This document shows, piece by piece, positions 26,349 through 35,456 of a DNA stretch of 53,761 bases. The notes below the pieces were generated by a model. That model did not search any database. It worked only from the letters and a program-made list of their open reading frames with translations, and was not told where the DNA came from. Within the stretch, counting starts at the first letter, position 1. Each line of letters opens with the position of its first letter. The stretch covers positions 1 through 53,761 of the forward strand of contig CAYFLR010000041.1 of assembly GCA_964343805.1 (NCBI GenBank), read 5' to 3'. Made by a program: the position numbers and the translations under genes. Source of the stretch: CAYFLR01 sp964343805 (GTDB lineage: Bacteria > Bdellovibrionota_B > Oligoflexia > CAYFLR01).

Positions 26349-26570
26349 TCCTTACTTACCTAAGGAAATAACCCTATGATATAATAGTGGTAATTCCTTC
26401 AAAAAGTTCTGAGGATATCTGTTTAATTGAGTATATAAATTATAAGGAATTATGAGTTTTGCGTCAAAGATTCTTAGAGGATAAATGTATTATTCTTAAA
26501 CAAATGTTTGAATTCAGTCTTGTTTTTTTCTACATTTGTTTTAAACCAATGACCCTATATAGGAGAATCA

Positions 26571-28055
26571 ATGAAGAGGCTTAAAGTTTTATGCTTATTG
26601 ATACTCGGCTTCCTTTTAATACTTAGTTGTTCAGTAGAGAAAAAAAAGGAGGAATTACCTGATACTGCTGTAGATTCTGTGAGCGAAAATATTCAAAAGG
26701 GCGATAAAGTTTTCCTGATTCCTTTTGCGGATAAGGGGGATCACCTTCTGGTTTTGTTCCTCTTTGATACTGGTCCCATGGATCAAGAGTTCATACTCCC
26801 TGATTTACTAGATAGTTTTGTTTCTACTCAAATGAAGAAAGTTTATCATACAGTTATTTTTTCTGCTTACCCTCAGACTTACTTTAAAAAACACAAGTTG
26901 GAGAAACGCTTCCATGAGTTTTATCATTTTAGTAATCAGAGTGAGCTCGATGAGGCTGTTAAGCTTTTTCAAGATAGTGAAGATTCTAAGAACAGTAGCT
27001 ATAAATCTGTGATCTGGGGACTGTTAGCCAATGGAGTAATTTCTCACACTGCTGATGGTAAACTTGACGGATCCATTTATTTAGATTTCGCTGGAATTTT
27101 AGAATCCGATGCTAAAACCTTGAAGTGGTCTTGGCTCAAAGAAAAGTATTTTCAGCCTTTTTTAACCAAGGGGCAAGAGTTTATCGGGTTGCTAGGCTTT
27201 CCTTACAGTCACTATTTTTTAGATGAGAGCACTCCTTTCTTATCAGGGAAAAACTATCTATTATTGGGACTCAAAGAACCTTCCTTTCGATCTCATTTTA
27301 ACCAGGATAATAACAATACCAATGAAAGTGCTCTGGTGGTAAGGCAACTGGAGAGTTGGTTTGATAATTCTAACAGTAATAATAACTCTGAACAACTCCA
27401 GTCCCCAATGAATGGTTTTGGAACCATCTATCTTTGGCAGGGATTTGTAGAGGCTTTAAAAGGATATGCGCTGGACGATAAAAAGGGGTACTTTCAATTT
27501 CCAGATTTAACCGTCTCCTATTTTGATCATCAGGAATTGGTGACCACCAACGAAGTGATTGATTATCTCCAGCTTTTCCTAAAATATATTCCAATGAACT
27601 ATCAGTACCGTTATCAACACTCTCTATGTCAAGAAGAGGGGGATTCCCTATTTGCTGGAGTGCTGGATAATGAGGTTTATAAACAAATGAGTGGACAAGA
27701 ATGGCTTAAGAATCCTCTGTTGTGGTACTGGTTGTATGGTTGGGATTTGGGTACAGTTAGATCTATGGATAAGAATTTTTCTTTATCAAATGCTTACAAT
27801 CTTCCCTTAACATTTGCTCATTCTTCTATTATTAGCTTGGGGGAAGTTGTGGCTCCAGCCAGCTCAGAGTTGCTTTACACTGATGACCTTAAGCCTCTCT
27901 CCATGAGGCAACTTAAGAAATCCTTCTCTTATGTTAGGTCGCTCCTTGATTATCATCAAAACCCTGCTAATTTATCATCCTTCCTTGATTGTCGCTTAAC
28001 TGATATTCTGACCCAAGATCAGATCAAAAGAAAGCGAGAAGCGGTGATTGATTAA
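26571..28055 (+). CDS. Lipoprotein of unknown function
   Basis: This 494-residue protein has a lipoprotein signal peptide with lipobox LILSC (Cys20) and a charged linker. The mature domain is large and aromatic, with several Trp-rich turns (WYWLYGWD) and an Asn/Ser-rich loop near residues 240-280. No active-site motif or known family was recognised. AGGAG lies six bases before the ATG. It is convergent with the diguanylate cyclase and likely faces the periplasm. Confidence 0.75.
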   Translation: MKRLKVLCLLILGFLLILSCSVEKKKEELPDTAVDSVSENIQKGDKVFLIPFADKGDHLLVLFLFDTGPMDQEFILPDLLDSFVSTQMKKVYHTVIFSAYPQTYFKKHKLEKRFHEFYHFSNQSELDEAVKLFQDSEDSKNSSYKSVIWGLLANGVISHTADGKLDGSIYLDFAGILESDAKTLKWSWLKEKYFQPFLTKGQEFIGLLGFPYSHYFLDESTPFLSGKNYLLLGLKEPSFRSHFNQDNNNTNESALVVRQLESWFDNSNSNNNSEQLQSPMNGFGTIYLWQGFVEALKGYALDDKKGYFQFPDLTVSYFDHQELVTTNEVIDYLQLFLKYIPMNYQYRYQHSLCQEEGDSLFAGVLDNEVYKQMSGQEWLKNPLLWYWLYGWDLGTVRSMDKNFSLSNAYNLPLTFAHSSIISLGEVVAPASSELLYTDDLKPLSMRQLKKSFSYVRSLLDYHQNPANLSSFLDCRLTDILTQDQIKRKREAVID

Positions 28056-28061
28056 CCCCCC

Positions 28062-28757
28062 TTATTTAATGGACACTCGGTTACGTCCCTGTTTTTTACT
28101 CTCATAAAGCGCTTGATCGGCTCTTCGTACCGCGGAGTCAGCAAGAGGATCATGATCTTTTAACTCAGAAACACCGAGACTAATTGTAACATTTCCGTTA
28201 GGAAGAGCTTCTTGTCCGTAAAAAATGGATTGTTCTACTTTTTCTCTTATGTATTCCGCTAATTTAGCTGCACTAGCGCTGTCTTTTCCTGGGAGTAGAA
28301 TACAGAACTCTTCTCCGCCGTATCGAGCAACCATTTTTTTACTTATATGTGCTGTGCTGGCTTTTAATACCTTTGCCAGTTGAATTAAAGCATGGTCTCC
28401 GCGAAGATGGCCATGAGTATCATTGTATTGTTTGAAGAAATCAATATCGATCATGATGACAGACATGGGGGTTTTCAGCTGTTTGCTCTTTTTAAAACAT
28501 TTAGCTAAATGAATAAGAAAGGCTCTCTTATTAAATATCTTGGTTAATCCATCGGTAAGAGCGATTGTTTTCAGCTTTTTGGAGGTGGCAAGTAGCATCT
28601 TATTCTCTTTTTTAAGCTGGGTTTGCTGTCTTTCTGCAAGTTTATTAGCGAGTTGGGTGAGTTGGGTGAGAGTTTCTAAGGTGTCTACATCAAGTTTGTT
28701 CAAAAATGAAATTGTGTTAACTTTTTTGTTGTCTTGTAACTTAATTGAATTATTCAT
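28062..28757 (-). CDS. GGDEF diguanylate cyclase
   Basis: The 231-residue protein makes c-di-GMP from two GTP. After a short coiled-coil-like region (residues 22-60) comes a complete GGDEF domain with DGLTKIFNKRAF, IDIDFFKQYNDTHGH (metal ligand D) and the active motif RYGGEEF (GGEEF at 147-151). The RxxD inhibitory site five residues upstream is absent (KKMVARY), so product feedback inhibition is probably weak. There is no transmembrane segment, so it is cytosolic. The two PilZ-like proteins in this window are possible effectors of its product. Confidence 0.92.
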   Translation of the reverse strand: MNNSIKLQDNKKVNTISFLNKLDVDTLETLTQLTQLANKLAERQQTQLKKENKMLLATSKKLKTIALTDGLTKIFNKRAFLIHLAKCFKKSKQLKTPMSVIMIDIDFFKQYNDTHGHLRGDHALIQLAKVLKASTAHISKKMVARYGGEEFCILLPGKDSASAAKLAEYIREKVEQSIFYGQEALPNGNVTISLGVSELKDHDPLADSAVRRADQALYESKKQGRNRVSIK

Positions 28758-28858
28758 ATTTGACTCCCTATTTTTTTAACTATATGATATAAATATAAAA
28801 TATTTTTCAATTCTAGTTTTTCTTGACCTTTCCTCTACTCTATGTTTTAATTATACCA

Positions 28859-28889
28859 AACATTTTTGTTGTTTGTAAACAAAAATGTT
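28859..28889. promoter_or_regulatory. Inverted repeat, candidate operator of the XRE regulator
   Basis: AACATTTTTGTT (28859-28870) and its exact complement AACAAAAATGTT (28878-28889) are seven bases apart, 30 bases before the XRE start. Position and symmetry suit autoregulation. The 149-base gap also serves the divergent diguanylate cyclase gene. Confidence 0.5.
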
Positions 28890-28918
28890 AGAAGTCTAAT
28901 GATTTTGTGAGGTTCAGT

Positions 28919-29296
28919 ATGCTTTCGTCATCAAAGATAATTAGTTTGTTAAAAGAGTCTTTGCGTTTATCAAATCGTGATATAGCCGCTCTTATTTCGA
29001 GCTCTGAAATGAAGGTGAGTCGCTTGGAAAAAGGGGCTGAGGCCAAGTTGAGTATAGAGAACTTTTACCACATTTGTAAGCATCTAGGGATCGATTTAGA
29101 GGCCTTTTTTACTGGTGCGATCATCAACTACAAAAACCTAGCTAAAACCAATATGGTGGAGGTTAAGTTAAACCAAAGTCAGGCCGAACTTATTGGAAAT
29201 ATTCAGTCTTTTCCTGATTCTATGAAAGAGTCTTTTTACTCTTTTATGAGTCATGTGCAACCGAAAATGGTTGACGAAAATGTGGATTCGGAATAG
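28919..29296 (+). CDS. XRE-family helix-turn-helix regulator
   Basis: The 125-residue protein has a HTH domain in residues 6-60 (LSNRDIAALISSSEMKVSRLEKG) like Cro/C1-type repressors, and an acidic helical tail. The open frame starts at GTG 28907, but GAGG lies six bases before the ATG at 28919, which is preferred. An inverted repeat lies just upstream. It is followed after 58 bases by DUF1015, so that gene may be its target. No signal peptide is present. Confidence 0.85.
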   Translation: MLSSSKIISLLKESLRLSNRDIAALISSSEMKVSRLEKGAEAKLSIENFYHICKHLGIDLEAFFTGAIINYKNLAKTNMVEVKLNQSQAELIGNIQSFPDSMKESFYSFMSHVQPKMVDENVDSE

Positions 29297-29354
29297 GTTT
29301 TGTGTGTAGAGTTGGAAAAATTGTTAAATTTTTATTGGTAGATTAGGGGGGAGT

Positions 29355-30602
29355 ATGGCTATTATAAAGGCTTTTAGAGGAATTAGACCCACGTTGGAAA
29401 AAGCAGAGATTGTGGCATCAAAACCGTATGATGTGATTCGAGCCGATGAAGCAAGGGCAGAAATTAAGGCAAATCCTCTCTCTTTCTTAAGAGTTGTTCG
29501 CTCTGAAGCAGAGATGGATGAGAGTGTTGATACTCATTCAGTTCCTGTTTACGAAAGGGCAAGGGATAATCTTAAGTCTCTAATATCCGATGGGGTTATG
29601 GTTCAGGATGATAAGGATAATATATACCTTTATCAGCAGGAGATGGATGGTAGAGTGCAGACTGGAATTGTTGCAGCAGTGAGTGTAGAAGACTATAACA
29701 AAAACGTGATTAAAAAACATGAACACACGCGACATGATAAAGAACAAGATCGCATCAATCATGTGGACTATTGTGGAGCGAATACCGGACCGGTTTTTTT
29801 AACCTATCGAAATCAGGAAAATGTAAATAAAACAGTGGCTTCTTGGACCAAGGATCACTCTCCAACCTATAACTTTACCACCAGTGATAAGGTAAGACAT
29901 ACCTTTTGGGTGGTGGATGACGAAACTGTTATTACCAGTTTAGTCAATGAATTTGGTCAGATTCCGAGTCTTTATGTGGCGGATGGTCATCATCGGAGTG
30001 CTGCTGCCGCTAAGGTAGGAGAAATACGGAGAAATAAAGCGGGTAATAGCACCGGTAAAGAAAACTATAACTTTTTCTTAGCTGTTCTCTTTCCTGATCA
30101 AGAGTTACATATAATGGATTATAATCGGGTGGTTAAAGATTTAAATGGTCTATCCAGTACCGATTTTCTAGAAAAATTAAACATACATTTTGAAGTTCAG
30201 CCAAAAGATGCAGAGCTTTTATCTCCAGAACAGAAACATCAAATAGGCATGTACCTTGATGGCAAATGGTATTTATTAACCGGCAAAGCTGAGTCGATCA
30301 ATGAAGAGGATCCCATTAAGAGCTTAGATGTTTATTTACTCCAACAATATGTTCTTAATGAACTTTTAGGGATAAGCGACCCTCGTACGGATAACCGAAT
30401 AGATTTTATAGGGGGAATTCGAGGTACTGAGGAGTTGGTTCGACTCTGCAAAGAGGAAGATTGGAAAGTGGCTTTTTCCATGTATCCCACTAGCATCCAT
30501 GATTTAATGAGGGTGGCTGATGCTGATTTGGTGATGCCTCCCAAGTCCACATGGTTTGAGCCTAAGCTCAGAAGTGGGCTTATTATCCACGAACTTGATT
30601 AA
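29355..30602 (+). CDS. DUF1015 family protein
   Basis: This 415-residue cytosolic protein matches the DUF1015 family: start AFRGIRPT, SKPYDVI, then PVYERARDNLKSL, the conserved KKHEHTRHDKEQDR motif near residue 125-138, and YVADGHHRSAAA near residue 205. The family is widespread but its activity is not established as far as I know; DUF1015 genes sometimes sit near serine biosynthesis genes. A strong G-rich ribosome binding site (TTAGGGGGGAG) precedes the ATG. Its stop overlaps a possible start of the membrane sulfatase downstream. Confidence 0.9.
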   Translation: MAIIKAFRGIRPTLEKAEIVASKPYDVIRADEARAEIKANPLSFLRVVRSEAEMDESVDTHSVPVYERARDNLKSLISDGVMVQDDKDNIYLYQQEMDGRVQTGIVAAVSVEDYNKNVIKKHEHTRHDKEQDRINHVDYCGANTGPVFLTYRNQENVNKTVASWTKDHSPTYNFTTSDKVRHTFWVVDDETVITSLVNEFGQIPSLYVADGHHRSAAAAKVGEIRRNKAGNSTGKENYNFFLAVLFPDQELHIMDYNRVVKDLNGLSSTDFLEKLNIHFEVQPKDAELLSPEQKHQIGMYLDGKWYLLTGKAESINEEDPIKSLDVYLLQQYVLNELLGISDPRTDNRIDFIGGIRGTEELVRLCKEEDWKVAFSMYPTSIHDLMRVADADLVMPPKSTWFEPKLRSGLIIHELD

Positions 30603-32553
30603 AACTCTTGATGTTGATTTCGTGAGTTATCTGTCTAAATTTAAATCACTTTTAAACATTAAAATAGCTGTTCCTCTCGGACTGTGGGGAACAGCTACAT
30701 TTCTATTAGCTTTCGTCCATTTTCTATTTTTTAAGTCTATTCCCGCAGCGGATGCAGTAACCGGGGGGATGATTTTTATTTCGAGCCTCTTACATGGAGG
30801 GTTTTACCTTTCTTTACTTCTTTTGCTGTACAGTCCCATTTATCTTTTTAAAAAAAATACGCTCAAAAATATGGCTCATGGAGTCCTCTTTTTGATTTGT
30901 TTTTGGTATTATATTGCCTACTTACTTTACTCTTATCAAAATATCCATTTCTCGTATTACTTGAAGGTGCTCAGAAGGCATGGTTTTTCCACCTTTGCTG
31001 ATATTGTCCGAGATTCAGGTGTGAGTGCTCTGAGCTTCATTATTTTAGGTCTCACTATCGTTTTTTTATTTGCTATGGGTTTTTATTGGGGGCATTTAAG
31101 AAAGCTTTTCTCCTTTATAAAAATTAAGTCCGTTGCTCTTTCTTATCGTCTGTTATTAGGAATGTTGCTGCTTTGCTTTTTAGGAATTGTATCTGAACAA
31201 GGATTGAGGCGAGTGGAGCAAAAAACTTTTCCAAGTTATGTCTTACTGTTCTACCCCAAAAAAAGTCTAGTTCAATTTCAGGCTCAGCTTTCTATTAAGG
31301 AGGTTGAAAATAGATTCAATCAATTGGAGAATTTGATCCAGCAAAAGAAGAAATTGGCAACCCTGCTCAACCCACCACCTCCTATATTTTTGTTTGTCAT
31401 TGAGACCTTTCGTAGAGATGTTTTAACTCCCAAGTACACTCCCCATCTCCACAAAATGGGGCAAGAGGGACACCTCTTTAAAAATTCCGTTGCTGCAGCC
31501 AATGCCACTCACTACGGTTGGTTTGCTATTATGCATTCTCAACTTCCCCTTCCTTATCATTCTTTTAGAAAACAAAAGCGCAAAGTGAGCAGCTTTCCTT
31601 TAAATTGGTTAAAACTCCACGGTTATGAATTGCATTTACTGACAGCAGCTGATCTGAGTTACTATGAGGCAGATGGATTGATTTTTGGGGAAGAGGCCGC
31701 TCTTTTCCATAAAATTACCAAAGCAGATTTTGAACAGTTGGATTCAAAGCGAGACCTCTTTATTATGAATAAACTCAATGCTGAAATGAGCTCTTTGAAA
31801 GCTAATAAATCAAAAGTTTTTGTCACCTTTTTAAATAGCCCTCATTTTCCCTATGATTGGCAAGAAAGTATCAAACCTGCTCTTTATAAACCCTATCTCG
31901 CCAGAGATCGGGTGAACTCTTTTAATTTAAAACATCAAAGGCATTTGCTTAAAAACCGTTATTATAATTCTGTTTCTTACGTAGACCATCTAATGGGGGA
32001 GTTTTTTAAAAAGTTAAAGCAGGCTAATTTAGATCAGGAAGCAGTTGTGATCGTAACAGGAGATCATGGTGAGGAATTTTTTGAACAAAGCCTCTTTGGG
32101 CATGCCGGATCCCATCGAGATGAAGCGCTTGAAGTTCCTATCATTTTTAAACTACCAGGAAAAGAGTTTGTAGCGAGCGATGGCTTTGTGTCTCATTTTG
32201 AAGTTATGCCCTCCTTATTAGATTACCTTAAGCTTTTATCACCGGAGGTGGCCACTTTGCTTTATGGCAAGAGCCTATTACAACCAGAGGAACTTCCCTC
32301 ACTTGGCTTTATTACAGGGATCTATGGAGTCAATGCTCCCTATCTATATATACTCAAAAACCAAACCCATAAACTACTGGTTGAATTTCCCGGGGATCAA
32401 CCCTTAGAAGCAAATACCCTCTATTTAAATCAAATATTTGACCATAATGAGGATATTTTTGTCCCTGGGAGCGGCTCGCTGACTGATTATCGTAAATGGA
32501 TAAAAAACGAGTTTGGATCTGTATTAGAGAGAGAGTTGGGAGTGCAGTTTTAA
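30595..32553 (+). CDS. Membrane-anchored sulfatase-family hydrolase/transferase
   Basis: The roughly 652-residue protein has about five transmembrane helices in its first 215 residues, and a periplasmic sulfatase-fold domain. Metal and catalytic motifs are FVIETFRRD near residue 265, ATHYGWFAIM near 304 (probable Thr nucleophile) and TGDHGEEFFE with a following GHAGSHRDEALEVP near 489. Overall it resembles YejM/PbgA or phosphotransferase-type sulfatases. The start is uncertain: TTG at 30595 overlaps the DUF1015 stop, GTG at 30622 is an alternative, and the open frame begins at 30556. The likely role is modification or regulation of envelope lipids; the substrate is unknown. Confidence 0.85.
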   Translation: MIKTLDVDFVSYLSKFKSLLNIKIAVPLGLWGTATFLLAFVHFLFFKSIPAADAVTGGMIFISSLLHGGFYLSLLLLLYSPIYLFKKNTLKNMAHGVLFLICFWYYIAYLLYSYQNIHFSYYLKVLRRHGFSTFADIVRDSGVSALSFIILGLTIVFLFAMGFYWGHLRKLFSFIKIKSVALSYRLLLGMLLLCFLGIVSEQGLRRVEQKTFPSYVLLFYPKKSLVQFQAQLSIKEVENRFNQLENLIQQKKKLATLLNPPPPIFLFVIETFRRDVLTPKYTPHLHKMGQEGHLFKNSVAAANATHYGWFAIMHSQLPLPYHSFRKQKRKVSSFPLNWLKLHGYELHLLTAADLSYYEADGLIFGEEAALFHKITKADFEQLDSKRDLFIMNKLNAEMSSLKANKSKVFVTFLNSPHFPYDWQESIKPALYKPYLARDRVNSFNLKHQRHLLKNRYYNSVSYVDHLMGEFFKKLKQANLDQEAVVIVTGDHGEEFFEQSLFGHAGSHRDEALEVPIIFKLPGKEFVASDGFVSHFEVMPSLLDYLKLLSPEVATLLYGKSLLQPEELPSLGFITGIYGVNAPYLYILKNQTHKLLVEFPGDQPLEANTLYLNQIFDHNEDIFVPGSGSLTDYRKWIKNEFGSVLERELGVQF

Positions 32554-32562
32554 GAAGCTTGA

Positions 32563-33390
32563 TTAGGCAAACAACTTCTTAGAAAGCCTTTCTAAAAAAG
32601 AGCAATGCAAAATACAGAGATTATCTGAGACATGTTGAACATTTCTCACAATTCCGAAAAGTGAAAAGGATCTTCTATAGTTCTTTATCATCAACTCCAT
32701 GGTTATATAAAAACTGTAGGACTCTGTGACGGATTCTATAAAGGTTTTATTGATCATGAGTCCTATTCCTCCGGGGGAAAGATCCTGCAAACGGCAATGC
32801 AACCTTTTGCCATGACCTAGAACCTTTAAAATAGGGTCTTCAATTTTATCGGTTTGAAAATATTCCTGGCAGAGGTTTTTCTCCGGAGTTTGGGAAGCCT
32901 TTAACTTAGATTCCCAGCGAATGACTTTAAGTCCTTGATCCTTAATTTCAGTACAGACATCCGTTGGAAGAGTATAAACAGTTGCAATTTGATTAAGGGA
33001 AATTCTTTTACCGAATCGGAGTCCTGTGGGTTCGATTTGGATTTGACTGTCAGTACAGGAAATGACGCGAGCGCGGGAGATCACAGTTTCGGTATCCAGG
33101 CAAAAGTGTAACTCAAAGGGATTTACCTTGGAAATTTTTTCTTGAAGACCTTGAAATTCACCATGGAGAGTAAAGTTCTTTAACTGAGGATCGTAGTTGA
33201 TGGTTCCATAAATTGACTTTCCTGGCTCGATCAGAACTTTGATGGGAGCTTCTTGTCTAAAAAATTTCTGCGCTTTACCTTCGGTGGGAAGCTTTTCTAA
33301 ATACTGATAGGAGTTTTTATCAAAGAGATAGAAGTGAAAACCCTTGGTAACATCTTTAGATACAAAATCTTTAGGAACTGATTTCGTCAT
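32563..33390 (-). CDS. PilZ-like domain protein (split motif), paralogue of 21040-21888
   Basis: The 275-residue cytosolic protein shows RxxxR in GLRFGKRISLN (R125, R129) and DxSxGG in LQDLSPGGIGL (D203), with 74 residues between them, the same arrangement as the first copy. The region between carries a second domain (about residues 140-195) that separates the two halves of the usual PilZ signature. The C-terminal strand ends with ILHCSFLERL, like HCMFLENL in the paralogue. It is a possible effector for the diguanylate cyclase at 28062-28757. It lies 63 bases downstream of pyrD on the minus strand. Confidence 0.65.
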   Translation of the reverse strand: MTKSVPKDFVSKDVTKGFHFYLFDKNSYQYLEKLPTEGKAQKFFRQEAPIKVLIEPGKSIYGTINYDPQLKNFTLHGEFQGLQEKISKVNPFELHFCLDTETVISRARVISCTDSQIQIEPTGLRFGKRISLNQIATVYTLPTDVCTEIKDQGLKVIRWESKLKASQTPEKNLCQEYFQTDKIEDPILKVLGHGKRLHCRLQDLSPGGIGLMINKTFIESVTESYSFYITMELMIKNYRRSFSLFGIVRNVQHVSDNLCILHCSFLERLSKKLFA

Positions 33391-33453
33391 GGATTCCTCA
33401 TTCAGCCAGGTGCGTTTTACAAAACGATTCTTACTATAGAAGTCGGAAGCTAT

Positions 33454-34530
33454 TTATAAATCTTTACCGATAACTTCTGAAATTTGTTCGAATTTGTCTC
33501 GATCAAGGAGTTGAATGAGTCCTTGTTTGATATCCTTGACAGTGCCTGGGCCATGATAGATAAGGCTGGAATAGATTTGTACCAGGTGGGCCCCAGCCCT
33601 TATTTTACTATAAGCATCTTCGGCATTAAATACTCCTCCCACTCCAATAATAGGAAGAGAGCCCTCTGTGATCCTAGCAACCACTTTAATAAGCTCTGTT
33701 GAAATATGATTTAAAGGCCTCCCACTGATTCCTCCTCGTCCTAAAGCAATTGCTTTTTTAGTTGCTGTTGGTAGGTGGTTTTTATTGGCGGTGGTATTAG
33801 AAATGACCAATCCAGAGATCTTTGCTTGAGCGCAAATTTGGATCACTTCTTTTAGTAAAGTGGTTTCTTTTAGGTCGTATGCATCGGGAGAGAGTTTGAC
33901 TAGAACTGGGGGTGCCTTGGAAATAGGGAGTGAACTAAGTAGTTCTGCTAGCACACTGGGTTCTTCGAAAGTCTTTCCTTCTTCAGTATTGGGGCAACTA
34001 ATATTGATAGTGATATAGTCTGCCACTTTACCCACTTTTTCAAAAGTGTATTTAAAGTCATCTAACGCTTTTGTTCCTTTTTTAAAGTCAGGGGTTTTGG
34101 CAATATTTATTCCTAGTGGAATAGAGCATTCAGGCAAGTTCTTTAAAACCTCGTCAACTCCGTGATTGTTCAGCCCCATGCGATTCATAATGGCCTGGTC
34201 TTTTACAAATCGCCAAATACGAGGTGCTGGATTACCAGCCCAGGGCTCTGCAGTTACGGAGCCGATTTCAATAAAAGAAAATCCTAAACAAGAGAGGAAG
34301 GGAATGATTTCTCCATTTTTATCAAATCCAGCAGCTAGACCAATGGGGTGTGGATACTCATGTCCTAGAAAGTGAGTTCTTAGGCGTGAGTTTTCATATT
34401 GATAGGTGCCGGTGAGGGTTTTAGTTATTAGTGGAGATTTTTGAACCTGTTTGCCGAGTGTTAAAATTTTTTTATGGGCAGATTCAGGTTGGAGTTTAAA
34501 TATAAATGACCGGGCTAATGGATAAAGCAT
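33454..34530 (-). CDS. pyrD: Dihydroorotate dehydrogenase (quinone), class 2
   Basis: This flavoprotein oxidises dihydroorotate to orotate in pyrimidine synthesis and passes electrons to quinone at the inner membrane. The 358 residues fit class 2: an N-terminal membrane-association region with LQPESAHK, GLAAGFDKNGE, IEIGSVTAEPWAGNPAPR, NRMGLNNHG, NISCPNT with the catalytic Ser in that family, and C-terminal IGVGGVFNAEDAYSKIRAGA for FMN phosphate. It starts two bases after the lytic transglycosylase stop, so the two are co-transcribed, which looks like genomic packing rather than shared function. Confidence 0.95.
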   Translation of the reverse strand: MLYPLARSFIFKLQPESAHKKILTLGKQVQKSPLITKTLTGTYQYENSRLRTHFLGHEYPHPIGLAAGFDKNGEIIPFLSCLGFSFIEIGSVTAEPWAGNPAPRIWRFVKDQAIMNRMGLNNHGVDEVLKNLPECSIPLGINIAKTPDFKKGTKALDDFKYTFEKVGKVADYITINISCPNTEEGKTFEEPSVLAELLSSLPISKAPPVLVKLSPDAYDLKETTLLKEVIQICAQAKISGLVISNTTANKNHLPTATKKAIALGRGGISGRPLNHISTELIKVVARITEGSLPIIGVGGVFNAEDAYSKIRAGAHLVQIYSSLIYHGPGTVKDIKQGLIQLLDRDKFEQISEVIGKDL

Positions 34531-34532
34531 GT

Positions 34533-35186
34533 TTAATTCAATTTAAGAAACTGATGATAGAGTGAGAATGTTCTTGCAATATACTGTCTTGTTTCTGGGT
34601 ACAACCTTCGATTAAGTGTGAAACGTCGAGCTTGCCGGTGGCCGCCATTGTAATCTGCTAAGATAACTTTGTAGCGATAATCAGACGATTTAAAATTACG
34701 GTATTTCTTAGAGAGGTGATGGAGAATGGCGGCAGATATTTCAATATTTTTGCGCAATAGATAGAGATCATTTCGATGAGTGAGTGAAATGCTGTAATTT
34801 AAGGCGATTTGCTTTCCAAATGAATACATGATTTGACCTAGTCCCATTGCTCCCGCGCGGCTTCGAGCTCTGGGTCTAAAAGTACTCTCTTTTTCTTGGA
34901 TTGCAAATAATAAATGAACATCAATATTGTATTTTTTAGCAAATTTGAAGTTGTAGAAAACAATCTGTAAGGCAGTGACCGATGGCAATCTGCGATTCAC
35001 TTTTCTAATGTGGTTCACAAAAGACCAGAATCTTTTCATGTCGTTAGGTTCAACTTTTTTACGAGTATAATCTGCTGTTCCTGCCAGACCTTCTTTTTCT
35101 AAATTAGGTAAAGCAGAGGTGCTTCCATTGGTGGCTAGTAAATTACTTCCTGCCAGTAATGCTGCTATAACAATTGCTTTAAACAT
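34533..35186 (-). CDS. Lytic transglycosylase (SLT domain)
   Basis: This 217-residue exported enzyme cleaves peptidoglycan glycan strands. A signal peptide covers residues 1-18. The SLT core is present: AIQEKESTFRPRARSRAGAMG with catalytic Glu100, GLGQIM, and later YNGGHRQARR. The short length and lack of extra domains suit an SLT/LtgA-type soluble or membrane-associated enzyme. No clear ribosome binding site precedes the ATG. It shares a transcript with pyrD. Confidence 0.9.
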   Translation of the reverse strand: MFKAIVIAALLAGSNLLATNGSTSALPNLEKEGLAGTADYTRKKVEPNDMKRFWSFVNHIRKVNRRLPSVTALQIVFYNFKFAKKYNIDVHLLFAIQEKESTFRPRARSRAGAMGLGQIMYSFGKQIALNYSISLTHRNDLYLLRKNIEISAAILHHLSKKYRNFKSSDYRYKVILADYNGGHRQARRFTLNRRLYPETRQYIARTFSLYHQFLKLN

Positions 35187-35456
35187 AACAAAACCGTTTT
35201 AATTAATTATTTGGAAACACTCAAGATAAAAGGATAGACTCTAATCCTTTTGGTTTGCGATCTATATATCAAAAATTGATAAAATTGCAAGTGGAATATA
35301 AAGTGTGATAAATATTAAGTGTTTGCGTTGTTTTGATGTCGTCGGTTTATCAGTTTGCGCAGTTGACTATTGCTTTTTTTGTTGATAAAGGACTGATCCA
35401 ATAGCAGGGGTTCGGGCGAGGATCCCTAATTTAGATAAGTGTGACAGGGGGAATCT

